A stretch of DNA of 64,000 bases from NCBI GenBank assembly GCA_920105625.2, contig OV050031.1, positions 228,580,194 through 228,644,193 on the forward strand, read 5' to 3'. Under the pieces are notes generated by a model. It ran no database searches. It was not told the origin of the DNA and saw only the letters and a program-made list of their open reading frames with translations. The position numbers and the translations under genes were made by a program. Source of the stretch: Clusia tigrina. Its lineage: Eukaryota > Arthropoda > Insecta > Diptera > Clusiidae. Shown piece by piece: positions 1 through 12,957 of this stretch (the first letter of the stretch is position 1; the number at the start of each line of letters is the position of its first letter).

Positions 1-1013
1 CACCCAGTAGCGCGCCACGCCCCAACCACAATTTATGAAGGTAATTAAAATTGCATAACTACAGCGCTGCATGCCTCAGCACACGTAAATGCTGCGACGG
101 GTTGAGTAAAATCCAACGCATGCATGCAATCCGTGCGACAAATACTTTCCAAGCAGGACCCTGAATCGACAAAGGCGCTGTCCTTAATTGCACCCGGCTG
201 TGGTCACGTGCTTTCCATGATTACACAATAAAAAATGGGCATAAAACATCAGCAAATCTCTGCGAAAGCTCGAAAGACTTCAGTGTCAAGACTGGAAAGC
301 CAATTAGCAATTAGCGGAAGAAGCAGACCAACAAAATGTCCACACTCCCAGCGCCACCAAAATATGACCAGCCCCGCAGGCATGGTGCACCACTGACACA
401 AATGGGCCCAGTCTCATTACCAGCGTGAACTGAAGGTACACGAAAACTTCCCTTCCTCGCACAGACGCACACAATTGCCCAATGCAGACGAGGAGGTAAT
501 TTATGTGCTGCTCCTCACTCCGCGGTCTGCGTTGGCGCGTTTCCTCATTGCGAGAGTGTGGCACATTCTTCCCCATATTTTCACTATTAATATTCATGCG
601 CTCAACTCGCCAGCCATGCAGATTGCCGGAATGAATGGATGGATGAATGGACAACTGAATGAAGTTGCGTTTTCCTGAATGAAGCCGTCTACCGGCCGCC
701 TTCGAAACCGCGCTCACCACCTGTGCTCACCTGAACCGTGCGGCCACCTTCGGCACCTACTCCTCGGCCATGGATTCATATTAGTTTTTGCAGTTGGAGG
801 CTAATTAATTGCCGCGCAGGCTTCCAGAGATGGTTTTGAGTGATAGCTGCACGCGGCCGGGTACGTCGCGCTGCTACCTTCCCACCAATTGCCGGTTGCA
901 GGTTGCCAGGCTGCGCTGGTGTACTGAGAGTGGGAGCCAGTGGCGGCATTTCAACTAGCCAACAATAGTGGAGCTGAGCACTGCGACGCGTGACTTACAA
1001 CTGTTTGGATCGC

Positions 1014-1056
1014 TGGGCTGGCTGGACTGGCTGGACTGGCTGGGCTGGCTGGACTG
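1014..1056. repeat. CTGG-rich minisatellite
   Basis: Head-to-tail copies of CTGGCTGGACTGG and close variants can be read directly. It is one of several short-period tracts in this flank. No function is evident. Confidence 0.7.
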
Positions 1057-2109
1057 GCGTACGTGACGCTTTAGGAAGTGTTGCTTTTTGGCGTTAATTT
1101 GCGACGTTTGGCTCTTTGTTTGTTTGCTTTTCGGAGACATTTATTGTTTTCCTGTCATTATTCTTGGTAATTTGTTAACAAGTATGGGAAGTGAGAGTTG
1201 GACTTCTTAGAAGTGGCAGCGCATGGTCAGCGAAGCAGAGGAACTCTGCGATGACTCAAGTGCAGTCCGTAACTGAAACTAGGCTCCAGACACAAGAATG
1301 GATCGCTGAAATTTTAGCTGCAATTCAGAAATACTCGGTTCAAGCTTATTTTATACTCCAAAGAGTGTTTGAGTATGAGAGTCGTTTGGTGTTTGAATGG
1401 AGTCGGAGTTGGAAAGTTTCTTACGATCCCGAGGAATATCAGTATTGGACGTGATTTCATATCTTACATGCTCTTATCGAGTGCAGTAGTTCCGTCACTG
1501 AAAATGATGTCAGTCTTAGCAACATATTTGCTACTGTTTTTAAGTTTAAGTTAAAGTTATGTTACAAGGCCACCGCAGAGTTGGAAATTTTCAGTGGTGG
1601 CAGTTGGAGATGTTTTTTGACCTCTCCATAGAGCTCATATTTACAACCGTTCGTAGGGCCTGTACACATAACAACAACGTACAGAACAACGTCTCAGCTG
1701 GCTAGTTAAAGGGCTTGACAAAATGCTTATGATGATGGTGCACCTTCCGGAAACTTTGCCTTTTTTTGGTTTCCTATTTCCATAGAAAAGTTTCTAGCCG
1801 AAGCTTGATATCCCTCAAGAGCGGAATAACAGTTGATAATGAGGGAGCTGTACTTATCATTCTCTTAATCGGCCTCATTTAATACTGGCTCATTGCATGT
1901 TGCAACAACCACAGCAATTACCAAGTAGAAAATAAATGGTTGCCACCGCAAATCAGGAGCACAAATACCGCAACAATGCACACACGAGGCGCAGATCAGA
2001 TCCAATTGAATCCCACAAACACGTACGAGAAGAATCAAATGTCATCTCGGAGAACAAACCACCAAACTGCTTCCAACATAAACTGCAATAAATAAGCTCG
2101 ATCGCAGGC

Positions 2110-2303
2110 AGCAAGCACCTCCGAGGGCGCAGATGCAGATGCAAATGCAGCCACAGCCACAGCCACAGTAACAGTAACAGCAACAGCCGCAGCCGCAGAC
2201 GCAGCCTCCGACGTTCGTTTGTCTTTTTAATGCCAACTTCAGCAGTTTTCACTTATTATGCCTAAGCTGCTGTTCGCTGCAGCCACAGCCACAGCCACAG
2301 CCA
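2110..2303. repeat. CAG-based hexanucleotide tract
   Basis: Two clusters (2110-2200 and 2279-2303) of CAGATG, CAGCCA, CAGTAA and CAGCCG hexamers are separated by about 80 bp of unique sequence. The period of six keeps several frames open, which explains the overlapping spurious open frames here. Confidence 0.65.
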
Positions 2304-5300
2304 CTTTGCATATCATTCGTCTGTCTGCCATGTTGCAAGTTATTATAATAAGAGAGGCCAAACGTTGTCAAATGACTTGCGCAAATTTATCGTAAATGCC
2401 ATCAAGCGAGGCGACATTCGACATGCGTCTTAGCAGCCAACCAACCATCCAACCAACCATCCAACCAGTCGACGTACGCAACTGGGTTGGCTGCAGATCA
2501 GAGAGGTTTTGTGTGTGGCTGAGTGTAATCCTCGTTAATCCTTTCTTGCCGTTGGGAGCTATGAGCTGCGAACTGCAAATGCAGAAGCCAACCAAGAATT
2601 ACGTGTGTGTGCGGACACTTTCTTGTTATTGATGTGAGTGAAATCGCTGCAGTTGGTAGCGGAGATTATTGATTTACATGAAAACACGCATGAGTATTCA
2701 AATGGTATGCTAATGCGGTGCGGAACGGAAAAGGGCATGCGCCACTGTCGAAATACTGTAACGCACCAGGCCAAGGTGCTTCTATTAAGGATATGGTAAG
2801 CGACAATTTGATGAGCGGAAAGTGGACTTCCCTCATTACCGCATCAAACGAATGGTGGCTTAAATAGCAACCGCAACTGTTGGCTCGGTTAGGGACCCCA
2901 GCTACACTCAATCCACAAATTAGTATTCTCACTCCCTTAAAAGGTGTCTGTCTCGTCGCCCGACAAAGCTTTCTTCAGTAGACCCCTTCTGCCCTTCACA
3001 GCAGCCGCCGAGGACAACAGCGCATCGTTGGCGCTCAGCCACGGCTGCTCGCTGCAGTCTCATTGTCATTCCACTTATTGATTGGAATGAATACAATGGA
3101 TCCTTAAAGTGTGCTTACAAGCGCCGTAACTCAAACAAATTGCATTGACCACAAACGCCTGGTCGAAAACGACACTGATCGGGGTCGCTGGGATTGTTGT
3201 TGTCGGTGTGTGGAGTGTGCATTGCCAGCCATGATTCTCTCCGCCCATGTGAATTACAAGATACAAACAAGACAGGACAAGATGCTACACTAAGATATGC
3301 ACAATTGTTGCTTTTTAAAGTATTCCAAAACTTTGTGTAAAAGCAACAAGCACCGAACACGCCGGAGGCGCTTCCGAGTCTTATATTTTGCTAAATTTAC
3401 CAAACAAGCGATTTGTATGCGTTTCTTAACTGCGCAGACTGCGCGTTGGGTTCCAATTCAATTCAATCGAAACCAATCCAATACAAACCAAACCAATCCA
3501 ATCCAAAATCCCAACGAGACATCATGACGTCGTCGTAGTTTGTCGCTGTGCCTGCCTGCCTGCCTGCTTGCTGCCCGGACCAGAACGACGCAGGGCATTG
3601 TATGGGATCAGCGTTCCCCCGTGTCTCTCAGCGAATGCTTTTGCGACCTCGCGACGTCGCTGAGTCTAGTTTATTGGCGCGATTTGTTATTTGCATTCAA
3701 ATGCTTCGGCCGGCTTGCTGCACGTGATGTATGCGGCCCGTCGTGCCCAAGCTGGGGCCGCTACCTCTGCCTCTACCTTCGGTGCAATGTGTGCAAGGAA
3801 TCGAATGCGCGCATACCAATTGCGCTCGGCCATAAGTTGTGCTGTTGTTTGTTGCAATTATTTGCGGAATTCCTTTGGAATATATTGACTGGGCTTGCTT
3901 GGCTGGCAGAGAGGCCTGGCGAGTGAGTACGCCAGCGAGCCAGCGAGCCAGCCAGCGAGTGACATCCGTACATGGCAGCTTTGCCAGGTTATTGTTGTTG
4001 CCGTTGCTTTGTTAATTTGTCATGAAATTTGTTCTCAACGCATTTTTTAAATGGCTCATCGAGATACTCTGCCCAGGCCTCGGGTACTTAACACATAATC
4101 GTATTTCGCAGTTCAGTTGGGAAGTGGTTCATGTTAGAATCGAAGTGGGGTAGGCCGGAAAACCGCCGAAGAAGGAGGTCTTAAAACTTACATATCACTG
4201 ACAATGGGGATCGGGGGAAATAGCAGACCCTTATACCATACTTCTCCAAACAATATGCACTTAAATCCTGGAGGCTGATAAGGACATGGGAAGTCGATGC
4301 AAATGTGAAAGTGGACAGAGCAGAATTGGCGAGTGAATACAATGCCAATCGGCAGAGAATCTCTTTCCAAAATCGAATGGTGGCAAAAAGAGAGTAATAA
4401 ATATCAGTCTGGAATCAATCAGAATCTGCTATTCGGAGTCCCTTAGAACAATAAAGTCTTTTCATGCAGTAGCAACTCTACCAACAAACTCATTTAAATA
4501 TTGCGGACGATTACCAGTGGCAGTGTGTGCTAGAAGCGACTCCAACAATTCCATTGAAACTCATGTGGGTGGCCACAAATTGCCACAACGTGACCACAAT
4601 TTCTAAATTAACAGCAAACGTTCCAACTCACATTCCTGTGGTCGCTTGGTCGCTTGGTCGCTCTGAGTCATATCAAGTCTAATTGCAACACAGTTCTAAA
4701 TTGTCAGCGTTTTCAGCCGCGAGCGTAACAGTGGAAAATGGCGTCCGTCTTAAGCAAACTGTGAAACAATAACCGACGCCATATCGATTAACCATAATCA
4801 GCCACAATGAGCCGCAGCTCTGGGATCCCCAGCTTTGTGGGCATGAACGAGCGCCCCGCAAACATGCTATTAGCGATTGTAACTATGCAGCGCAATTGGA
4901 AACGTGATCGATTGACTACTGACAAGATTGGTCCGAAGTTTGTTCTCCACACGATATGGCAATGTGTGCTCGAATGATGTCCGGGCTCGGTTGGCAGAGC
5001 ATCAGTAATTTGCCTAGTGCTAAATTACGTTGTTTTGCACGTTTGATAACGAAACTCACCACCACCATCATCATCATCATCACCACTATGATCATCATCA
5101 TCACCAGCAACATCACCAGCAACCACCGAAAGTCCAACACAAACAATATTTATGAGGCAACATTAGACGTGGGCCAGCCAAACAGCCAGTCAACCATCCA
5201 GCCATCCAGCCAGCCATCGAACCATCCCCGCAGAGCAATCTACGATCCGTGATGCGCGATGCCTGTGCATCATCATCGACACTAATGATTATGTGTTATC

Positions 5301-8300
5301 GTGTTGTGATTTTGCACAAACCTCGAATGATGAGGCATCATGAGCCAATTTTATGAGCTGCGTCGCGCAGTGCAGACTGTGTGCAAGCAGCTCCAGGTTA
5401 TATGGTTTGCATCGTACCAGCGGACACTAACTACGCTCATCATCAAGCGTTAACAAGCTCATTTTTCTTAAGTCAGCAGTCAGGCCTCGGACATGTAAAC
5501 CCGTGATAATCACTACATGTGGAGGCAATCGTGTTTGTTTGTAGCTGATAATCATAAATCGATAATGCCAACTCTCCGAATTGGGCGACTGTGGAATATT
5601 TATTAGGATCTTTTTGGCTCATTTCATAAAAACACACATCGATTGTTTGGATGCACTCGGTGCACTCGGTGCACTTGGACAAATCAATGGCTTTCTTTTG
5701 GGACTTTATAAAATGTCCACGTACTTCCTAGAACTCCCGTTCCTGGAGCCTCTTAAGCGGGTCTATAACTTTAAGCCGACTATTTTCGCAACCTCTGCAA
5801 AACTTGGCTTGCTCGTGGCTGCCCACCGAACAAATATTGGGAGTTCGCTGAGTGTCCGGGATTCCTGTGTACGCTGAATTGCCAACATAAATAATCGTTA
5901 TAGAACCGCTCGTAGTTCAGCTGCGAAGCTGCAGCAAATTAAATTGATTCTTATGTCTCGTTACACGTCTAAAATTGTAGCGCGCACACACAGCCACACA
6001 CGGATAGCTGCCTGCCTGGCTGCCTGGCTGCCTGGCTGCTCAGCCCCGGCCAGCCTGGGATCTGGCAATTGGAAAATATTTTGTATCTGTGTCGACGATA
6101 ATAATAATAAATAGCGCCTTGGCACAACTAAATTATGGTTATTTAAATAAACAGCACACGATTTTTGTGGCTCGAACGCGTTGCGCCTTGCTGCGGGACT
6201 GCTGCGGACTGCAGCGAGCGAGCGCCTCCATCTGTGCCAGCGTGTTTGTTACGTGTGTGTGCATATCTGAGTCGGACGAACTGTCAGGTTCAGTTGTCAG
6301 TCAGCGGTGTTGTGTGTTGGTGCGTGTGTGTCAGTGCGTTGTTCCACTGCGCCGTGAGGATGCAGGGAGGCACAGGGAGACACAGGGAGCCAGCGACAGG
6401 AATCGGGTAATAATCTTTATCAACTGTGTCCAACCAGCCACAATTGCTACTCTAATTTAGCATGCATGCAGCAGGACGGCTCCTCTGGAACCTGTGAAAA
6501 TGAGTTAAAAAGGGGGGTGTACAATCAAGTCATGATTGAGTTACGCCTACCAATGTTTGCTATATGGTTCATATTATTTGAGATATGCGCACTCACTCGC
6601 CCGCTCATTCAGTGTGTTCGCAGGCAGTACGTGTTGTGCGTCGGCCTCCTTGTCTGCCGCCCTGCCCGCGTCTCTGCCCCTCTGCCCCTCTGCCGCTCTG
6701 CCGCTCTGCCTGTGGTGCGATCAATTTTGCCAGCTTAATTATGCTCGTTTCAGCACGACTGACTGCGTGTTCTGATGTGCAGTGATGAGGCTTCATTAAG
6801 TTGAGAGCGTTGGTATTAATGCGGATATAAACATGTGTAAAAGCAAACTCAGAGTGGAAAATTGGTTGATTTCAAGGAATGTGCTGCACCTGGTGGCTGA
6901 ACTTCATTTGTGAGTGAATCTCGCAGTGCAGCGAAATAAATCATGGGATATTTATTAAAGTACATCGGTAGATATTACCGATGCTAATCAACATCCAAGG
7001 CATGCCCCCATATCACTGGCTAAGGACACCGCTTGACAAAGTTCCTGCTTAGAGCCGCACTCGCATTTGGAGCGTCTAACAACGAATTATAGTATCCGGA
7101 TCAGGGGTGTCAGCATTTTACAACGTGAGAACCTGCTTCGATTATTATTTATTTTTATTATATACTCGTATATATCGGATATTTTCGAGGAGGAACACAA
7201 AGGAAGTGGAGGCAAAAACGCCTTTTAATGCACATAAGGTGCAGAATACGACAGGAACAAGCATTAAAGAGATGTTACTATATTAAACATAATCAAGCCG
7301 CCCATAATACTTAGATATATATGCGAGGACCCAGTAAGTATCAGCATCACACCGTAAGCTGCACAGAAAACTTCGATAATAACATCGACTCTGAAAAGAA
7401 ATCATATCGAAGTATATTCTTTAGAACAATCAACCACTGCATTATGATGCATGTCTTAAAGGGCAGGGTCGCTCAGAGTTCAGAAGCATCAATTGTCTCA
7501 CGAGCCCATGGTGTTGGCGTAGACACCACTGTTCTTAGGGCATATAACACCCCACCGAAAAGTCATGCTCGATAGCACGAGGAGTATGTCTCTATAATCA
7601 AATAATATAGAGAGAAATCGCTTTAATAAAAATGAAATCAGCAACAAATTACCCAATTCCAAACAGCGATAAATCCTTTATTACAACGTGCTGCCAGCAG
7701 AGTGTTGAACTTCGAACGATCAACGAGTCTCACGATTCGGGCCCAAGTCTCACAAGTTCAAATCGAGCAAATGTGATGAGCTGCTGTGCAACTTGGATAG
7801 TCCGCCTGGCTGTGGACGCAGTGCGCAGGAGAGGCAAAGGCGCAGCTACGCCTGACGTTTGATCCGCACTCGTCAGACGTCAACGCGAGAAGCTCACAAA
7901 CTCACTCACAGGCCCCTCGCACCAGCCATGATGATGACGATCAGATCTGCTCAGATCGTGCAGCAGCCGAGCTGAGCAGAAGGAACAGGCTGCGTACTGC
8001 ACTCGGCTGCATGTGTGTATGAGAGTGTGCTGTGGAGTGGTGGAACGAAAGGAGGCGCGGATGCGGTATGCGCGAGAAATGTTTACACGTTAACCAACAA
8101 AGTTTGTCGGTGGACTCGAAACTGACTGCGGTTCTGGCCACAGCCGATAATGTTATTTGGACTGAAGGACGGGCTGCCCAGCATCTCTATATCACAACTC
8201 ATCTCGAATCGCACCAAAGTCTGCCATCTCGCATCAAGTGAGCTGCGTACTGACGAAGGTTCGGCGCTGCATTCAACGCGGCGTTTTGTTTATTTTGAAG

Positions 8301-10664
8301 CTATAATTTAAGCCATAATTGTACGCCAGCGGCCAGAATTTGTAACTAAACTGCAAATTAGCAGCCAATTCCACAGCCGATTAATAACCATAATTATTGG
8401 CTCAAACGCTGACGAAGACAACGACGCTTGCACTCGCCTGCTTGCTCTCGGACAATGGCGACTGGCGAATGGCGAATGGCGATTGGCGGTTGGTGATGAT
8501 GATCCAGCCAGCCAGAATGTGCAGTTGGCAGCTGCGTAAGTGGTCCGGCCGAGAAACGTTCGGACGAGTCTTGCACTTTGTTGGGGCAGGCATGGAAATT
8601 GCCTGCAATTGCGAAATCGTGAGACACCGCAAGAGGCTGGCGCGATAGTTCACGATTGCTGCATTCATTTAAATAGTGCGCCCCGCATAATTACATCAAA
8701 GCTGACGCAGAGGTGCACGGTGCTCCTCCAGTGATTGACAGCACAGCCGCGCTGGCATTTTCGGTTGGATCGGCTGGTTCGGTTACGCACGTACGCACCG
8801 AAGTGCGCCTAATGGGCCCCTTAATTAATGAGCGTATACCGTTGATTTACTCGTGACGCGTACGTAACTGCGGCCTGCTTTGGATACGAAATGCGTGAAT
8901 TATGGATACAGATACTTCGGTGCAAGGAATGCACCCGATCTCCATCCGTTCCCCCAGGTGGCCATCTGCAAACGAAATGTGAATGATGCCTAATTAAACC
9001 CTTTGGCAAAAAATTCAGCTAGGCCAGCATAGGATTCAATTTCCTTAACGAAGGAGTTGCTGCTTATCTCTCCGGAATACCAAGAGTCCAATTGACCCCT
9101 TTAAGGTCATGAACAAATTAATAAATGTCGATACACTAAATTAAACTGTCTGCAGCTATTTTTGCTAATAAATTTCAACAAAAACGCTCAAAATGAAGCC
9201 ATCCACGTTCATGGAGCAGGCCTGCCAGGGCAGAAGGCACAAGGCGCAGAGCACAACGGAACGCAAAGAACCAATTATCGATAAAATGATTAACTGCGCG
9301 TCGAGTTGCAGGAAAAGTCTGTACACTGGGGAAAATGATTGCAACGAACTGAAAGGCAACGGAGACAAAGCGCCCACAACAACACGAAGAAGTTTCCTCT
9401 TCAGATGGCCATGAAGCGATAGCAGAGCGTGAAGATGGAAGCAACTTGTGAATGAATGCAAGAAAGACCTGAAAGCGGTTCGCGAGACGATTGCAAAAAA
9501 AGTAGTAGTGATGCAGTCTGGCTCCGGTTTATACCGACTATGGTATTCCCTACTATACCCTAGAAAGATGCGTCAAGCTCCAGAGTAGAAATTTTATGTG
9601 ATTTGCTGAATGGCAAATGTGAGCCGCATGAGGAAACCAGTTTCATTCGTTATGGAAGTCTGAATCGGTCAGATTAGGAGGAGGAACGGTTGTCCATAAT
9701 GGGGAAGATGTTGAGCAATAAAATAAGGACCAAATAGACTATAGGCTTGTAGCAATGGGTCATATCTACAAGTATAGGATGGTATTTACGGGTTTCAAAA
9801 GAGGACGGGGAGGTTGCTCTGCGTTGGTAATTTTTAAATACTACTCAAGTTCTAACTGCGTCTTAACTGTAGGTGAGGCAGTTTATACCTATATCCGCAT
9901 ATATTTTGCGTAGAGCCAAGTAAGGACTGATGTCATAGTTCTGTAAAAAGGAACCTGAATACTAAAAGTAGGTTGTTATTTCATGCGAAGGCGTAGTTCT
10001 GGAAATATATATGGAGAACACCTAATCATAATAAACGTAATTTTAGGGAGTCTCCGAGACGACACCCAGGAGCCATTCACAACATTATGTTTCATTAACG
10101 AATTTTATAATATTTATATTAGAACATTAAATGTTCCCTTCTAAGTATTCAAAATACTTTCACCATTTTACAATTTGGAAGAATCGTTCAACTCTCTGTA
10201 GTGGAATCAATGAAGAAATTGAGCCAATAAAAGCTAACATTATGTTGACTGAAATCGACACGGTAAGAATCGGGGGTATATACAATAACAACTCCAACGA
10301 TAAATACGAAAAAACCAACAACCAAGTCAACTGTGAAAAGTGCAGAAAAGTGCAGAAAACTTAAATCGTGTTAGACCGACTTCTAGATACCCTACACACC
10401 TCATAAGAAATGGACGTGTCAATTCAACGGAAACAAATTAAACAAATATAACTGAACTCTTCAGTTTATAACCATGGTATATTAGTTAGTTAGTGTGCCT
10501 GTGTTAGTGTGATGCTTTGAATGTGTTTGTTATCCTTTCAACGCCACATAATTAACAACTTAACAACTAAAACAATAATTTCAATAAATTGTATGTATTT
10601 TTAGGAAAGTATAAAGTGTAAAATTTTATTAATTTCATTTGTATTACACTTTGGGGAAAAAACT

Positions 10665-12044
10665 CACCACAATTTGGTGAAAACACGGATATAATCCGTG
10701 TGAGCCATGCTTCCAAGAGGTTAATCAAACGGTTTAAGTGTCATAAGTGATTAACTATGTTTTTATATTAAAAAAAATAAATAAATTAAAGCGAATGTAG
10801 CATGCACACATAGAAAGAACTAATATAAAATTAATAAAATAGGTACCCAAGGTGAATTTATCTCAAAAGTGGATGCAAGGTGAATTTCGCCGCTTGTGGA
10901 TTGTCAAGCATTTGCACACAAGGTGAATATACTTACATGGTAACTGCAACGTGAAGTAAGTAAATTCACCTTGATTTGCACACTGTTTTGAGATTGCTGA
11001 TGAAAATTAACCGAATTCAAGTACAGTTAACCAGTTACGAGACTAACAATTTAACAAAAGTGTCAGAAATAACACTCAAACGGATTATGTCGGTGGTATC
11101 ACCAAACTTGTTTGGTGAGTTTTTTAATCGCAGGTTTGCTCTTACGCCCTCAAAGTGCAATCTCAAGTACAACTAAAATTAATCATACATTCTTAATCAA
11201 TTAATAATTATTACATTCTTAAAAATATGTGAAATTTATTGAAATAATTAATATGACATAATAATAACAATATTTAAGCTATTAACATTTTGAATGAGAT
11301 ACCAAACACATTCGAAGCGTTAGACTAAATCGTGCACACTCCCTTAGAATTATATACAATTCGTAACTGGTTAACTGTGGTTTAGGGAAATGAAAAAATA
11401 CATAGGAGTCGGTGAAAGTAGTGAACAATTTGTAGATAATACTACTAATACACTTTGCCAGCTACTATTTTTATTTCAATGTTTTTCTGATCGGCGCATT
11501 ATAGCACCAGTAGTGGAATTTTTCAACAATATTTATTTATTTACTTGAAATAAATAATATAAATATGGTGTAAGATATAATGAAATAAATAACTTATAAA
11601 CATATGTACAAACTTACATATTTTACAAATTACAAAAAAAAACACGATATTAGACCATTTTAGCATTTTTTAAATATAACATATAACGAATTGATAACTA
11701 ATTTCACGTTAAATTCAAATATCAAATTTCAGGTAACGTTTTTATTTTCATCACATTCTTCCAAGTTTAATTTATTGTGGGGATGAATGCAAGACCCAAA
11801 TTTTGAAAACAGTTCCCCTGGTGAATTGTCAAAATTTAATTTGTTGAAAAATGTGATCAGAGCAAGTATGTAAACTACTGCAATTTGAGATTTGTATTTA
11901 TAGGTAATTTTGGTTTGGCAATTTTTATATTATGAATTTCTGCATCCTCTGAATTCCTTTAATTCGATTTGCTGCCTTATTGCATTTTGCTTATGTTTGT
12001 TAAGTCATTCTGGCCGCATTCACCATAAAGACAAATTCACCTTG
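10665..12044. mobile_element. possible non-autonomous DNA transposon relic with AAGGTGAATTT ends
   Basis: A 12-bp motif, CAAGGTGAATTT, occurs directly at 10,848-10,859 and 10,876-10,887, with its first 10 bp again at 10,919-10,928. It occurs inverted at 10,962-10,973 and again inverted at 12,033-12,044, about 1.2 kb from the first copy. This resembles terminal and subterminal repeats of a DNA transposon. Extra palindromes with the same TCACC/GGTGA core lie at 10,665-10,681 and 11,099-11,118. No transposase frame is present and I see no clear target-site duplication, so the boundaries and the class are uncertain. Confidence 0.4.
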
Positions 12045-12703
12045 TTATACAGTATGATGATTTAGTACTTTAAAACTATCACCTGGAAACCTGGCAATAG
12101 ACCATAATGGTGAATATAACTGAGAGGCCGTTAGCTGTGGTGATTAGTGCCGGGTTTTGGCATTGGTGTCAAGCTTACTACGTATGTAGTTAAATAAATG
12201 ATCATTTGTGCATCAAGTGTTCAAAAGAATTTAAGAAGTTGTTAGCTAGCTGAAGAAGTGAAGTAATATATTAGTTATTAAATTCAAGTAGTTCTAGAAA
12301 ATTTTAAAGTGATCGAATATAATAACATTAAATTATCACACACGCAAAGGGCATAATCAACAAAAAGTTGATGGTAGTTGAGGTAAGACCAGACGACAAA
12401 GTAAGAGAAATCAACCTAAGAGTCCAGCAAATTATTTGTGAGCAATTTTCATGTAATAATAGCTGATATCCCAATTAATTTATTTTCGATTTGTTCAATT
12501 TTGCTGAAGTCTGATTTTTTTTTATTTACCTTGTCCCCATCATTCTTGTTTTTACTTGTCACGTCACAAAAAATAAAATGACCAACAACATACAAGTTTT
12601 AGTGTTGCCAGATTATTGGACGTCTGAAAAATTAAGTAGGCTACAGTCAAAGAATCAGACAAATGACTCTTGTTTTGCGCACACTACGCCATGTGGAAAA
12701 TTG

Positions 12704-12957
12704 TAGTAGTGTGACTGATTTTCTTCAGAATTCTGGTTAGCCAATGTTAAACAAACCTATCCATATAGCCAACTAATGACAAACAGAGACAGTTTTTTTA
12801 AGCGTCAGAAAATTTTACGTTTAAGTGTCCCGTCTCTAGTAGTCTGGCTGATTTTCTTCAGAACCAATGATAAACAAACCAATTCATATAGCAACTAATG
12901 ATAAACAAAGACAGGTTTTTTTAAACGTCAAAATTTGGACATTTAAGTGACGGTTCT
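12704..12957. repeat. 133-bp tandem duplication
   Basis: Two diverged copies start with TAGTAGT followed by a shared CTGATTTTCTTCAGAA word, at 12,704 and 12,837. Both continue through matching CATATAG, CAACTAATGA, AACAAA and AGACAG words and a poly-T stretch. The copies differ by many substitutions and small gaps, so the event is not recent. Function is unknown. Confidence 0.6.

Larger units (their letters stand above)
1..9800. other. gene-free left flank, moderate GC, low-complexity tracts
   Basis: No coding region is recognisable on either strand. The open frames present are short, overlap in several frames and have no domain-like composition. What is visible is fly-type simple sequence: a CTGG/CTGGA tract at about 1014-1056, CAGCCA and related hexamers at 2110-2200 and 2279-2303, CCAACCAACCAT units at 2430-2467, CATCAT at 5062-5105, CCAGCCA at 5170-5226, three TGCACTCGG-like units near 5650, GCCTGGCT units at 6005-6050 and TGGCGAA units at 8460-8490. 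One TATCGATA (DRE-type) octamer lies at 9276-9283. The stretch could be intergenic or the intron of a gene outside the window; I cannot distinguish these. Confidence 0.6.

Noticed and set aside
3540..3926. 128-codon + strand frame, Cys/Leu-rich
   Set aside because: It overlaps other open frames in a low-complexity region; no family recognised.
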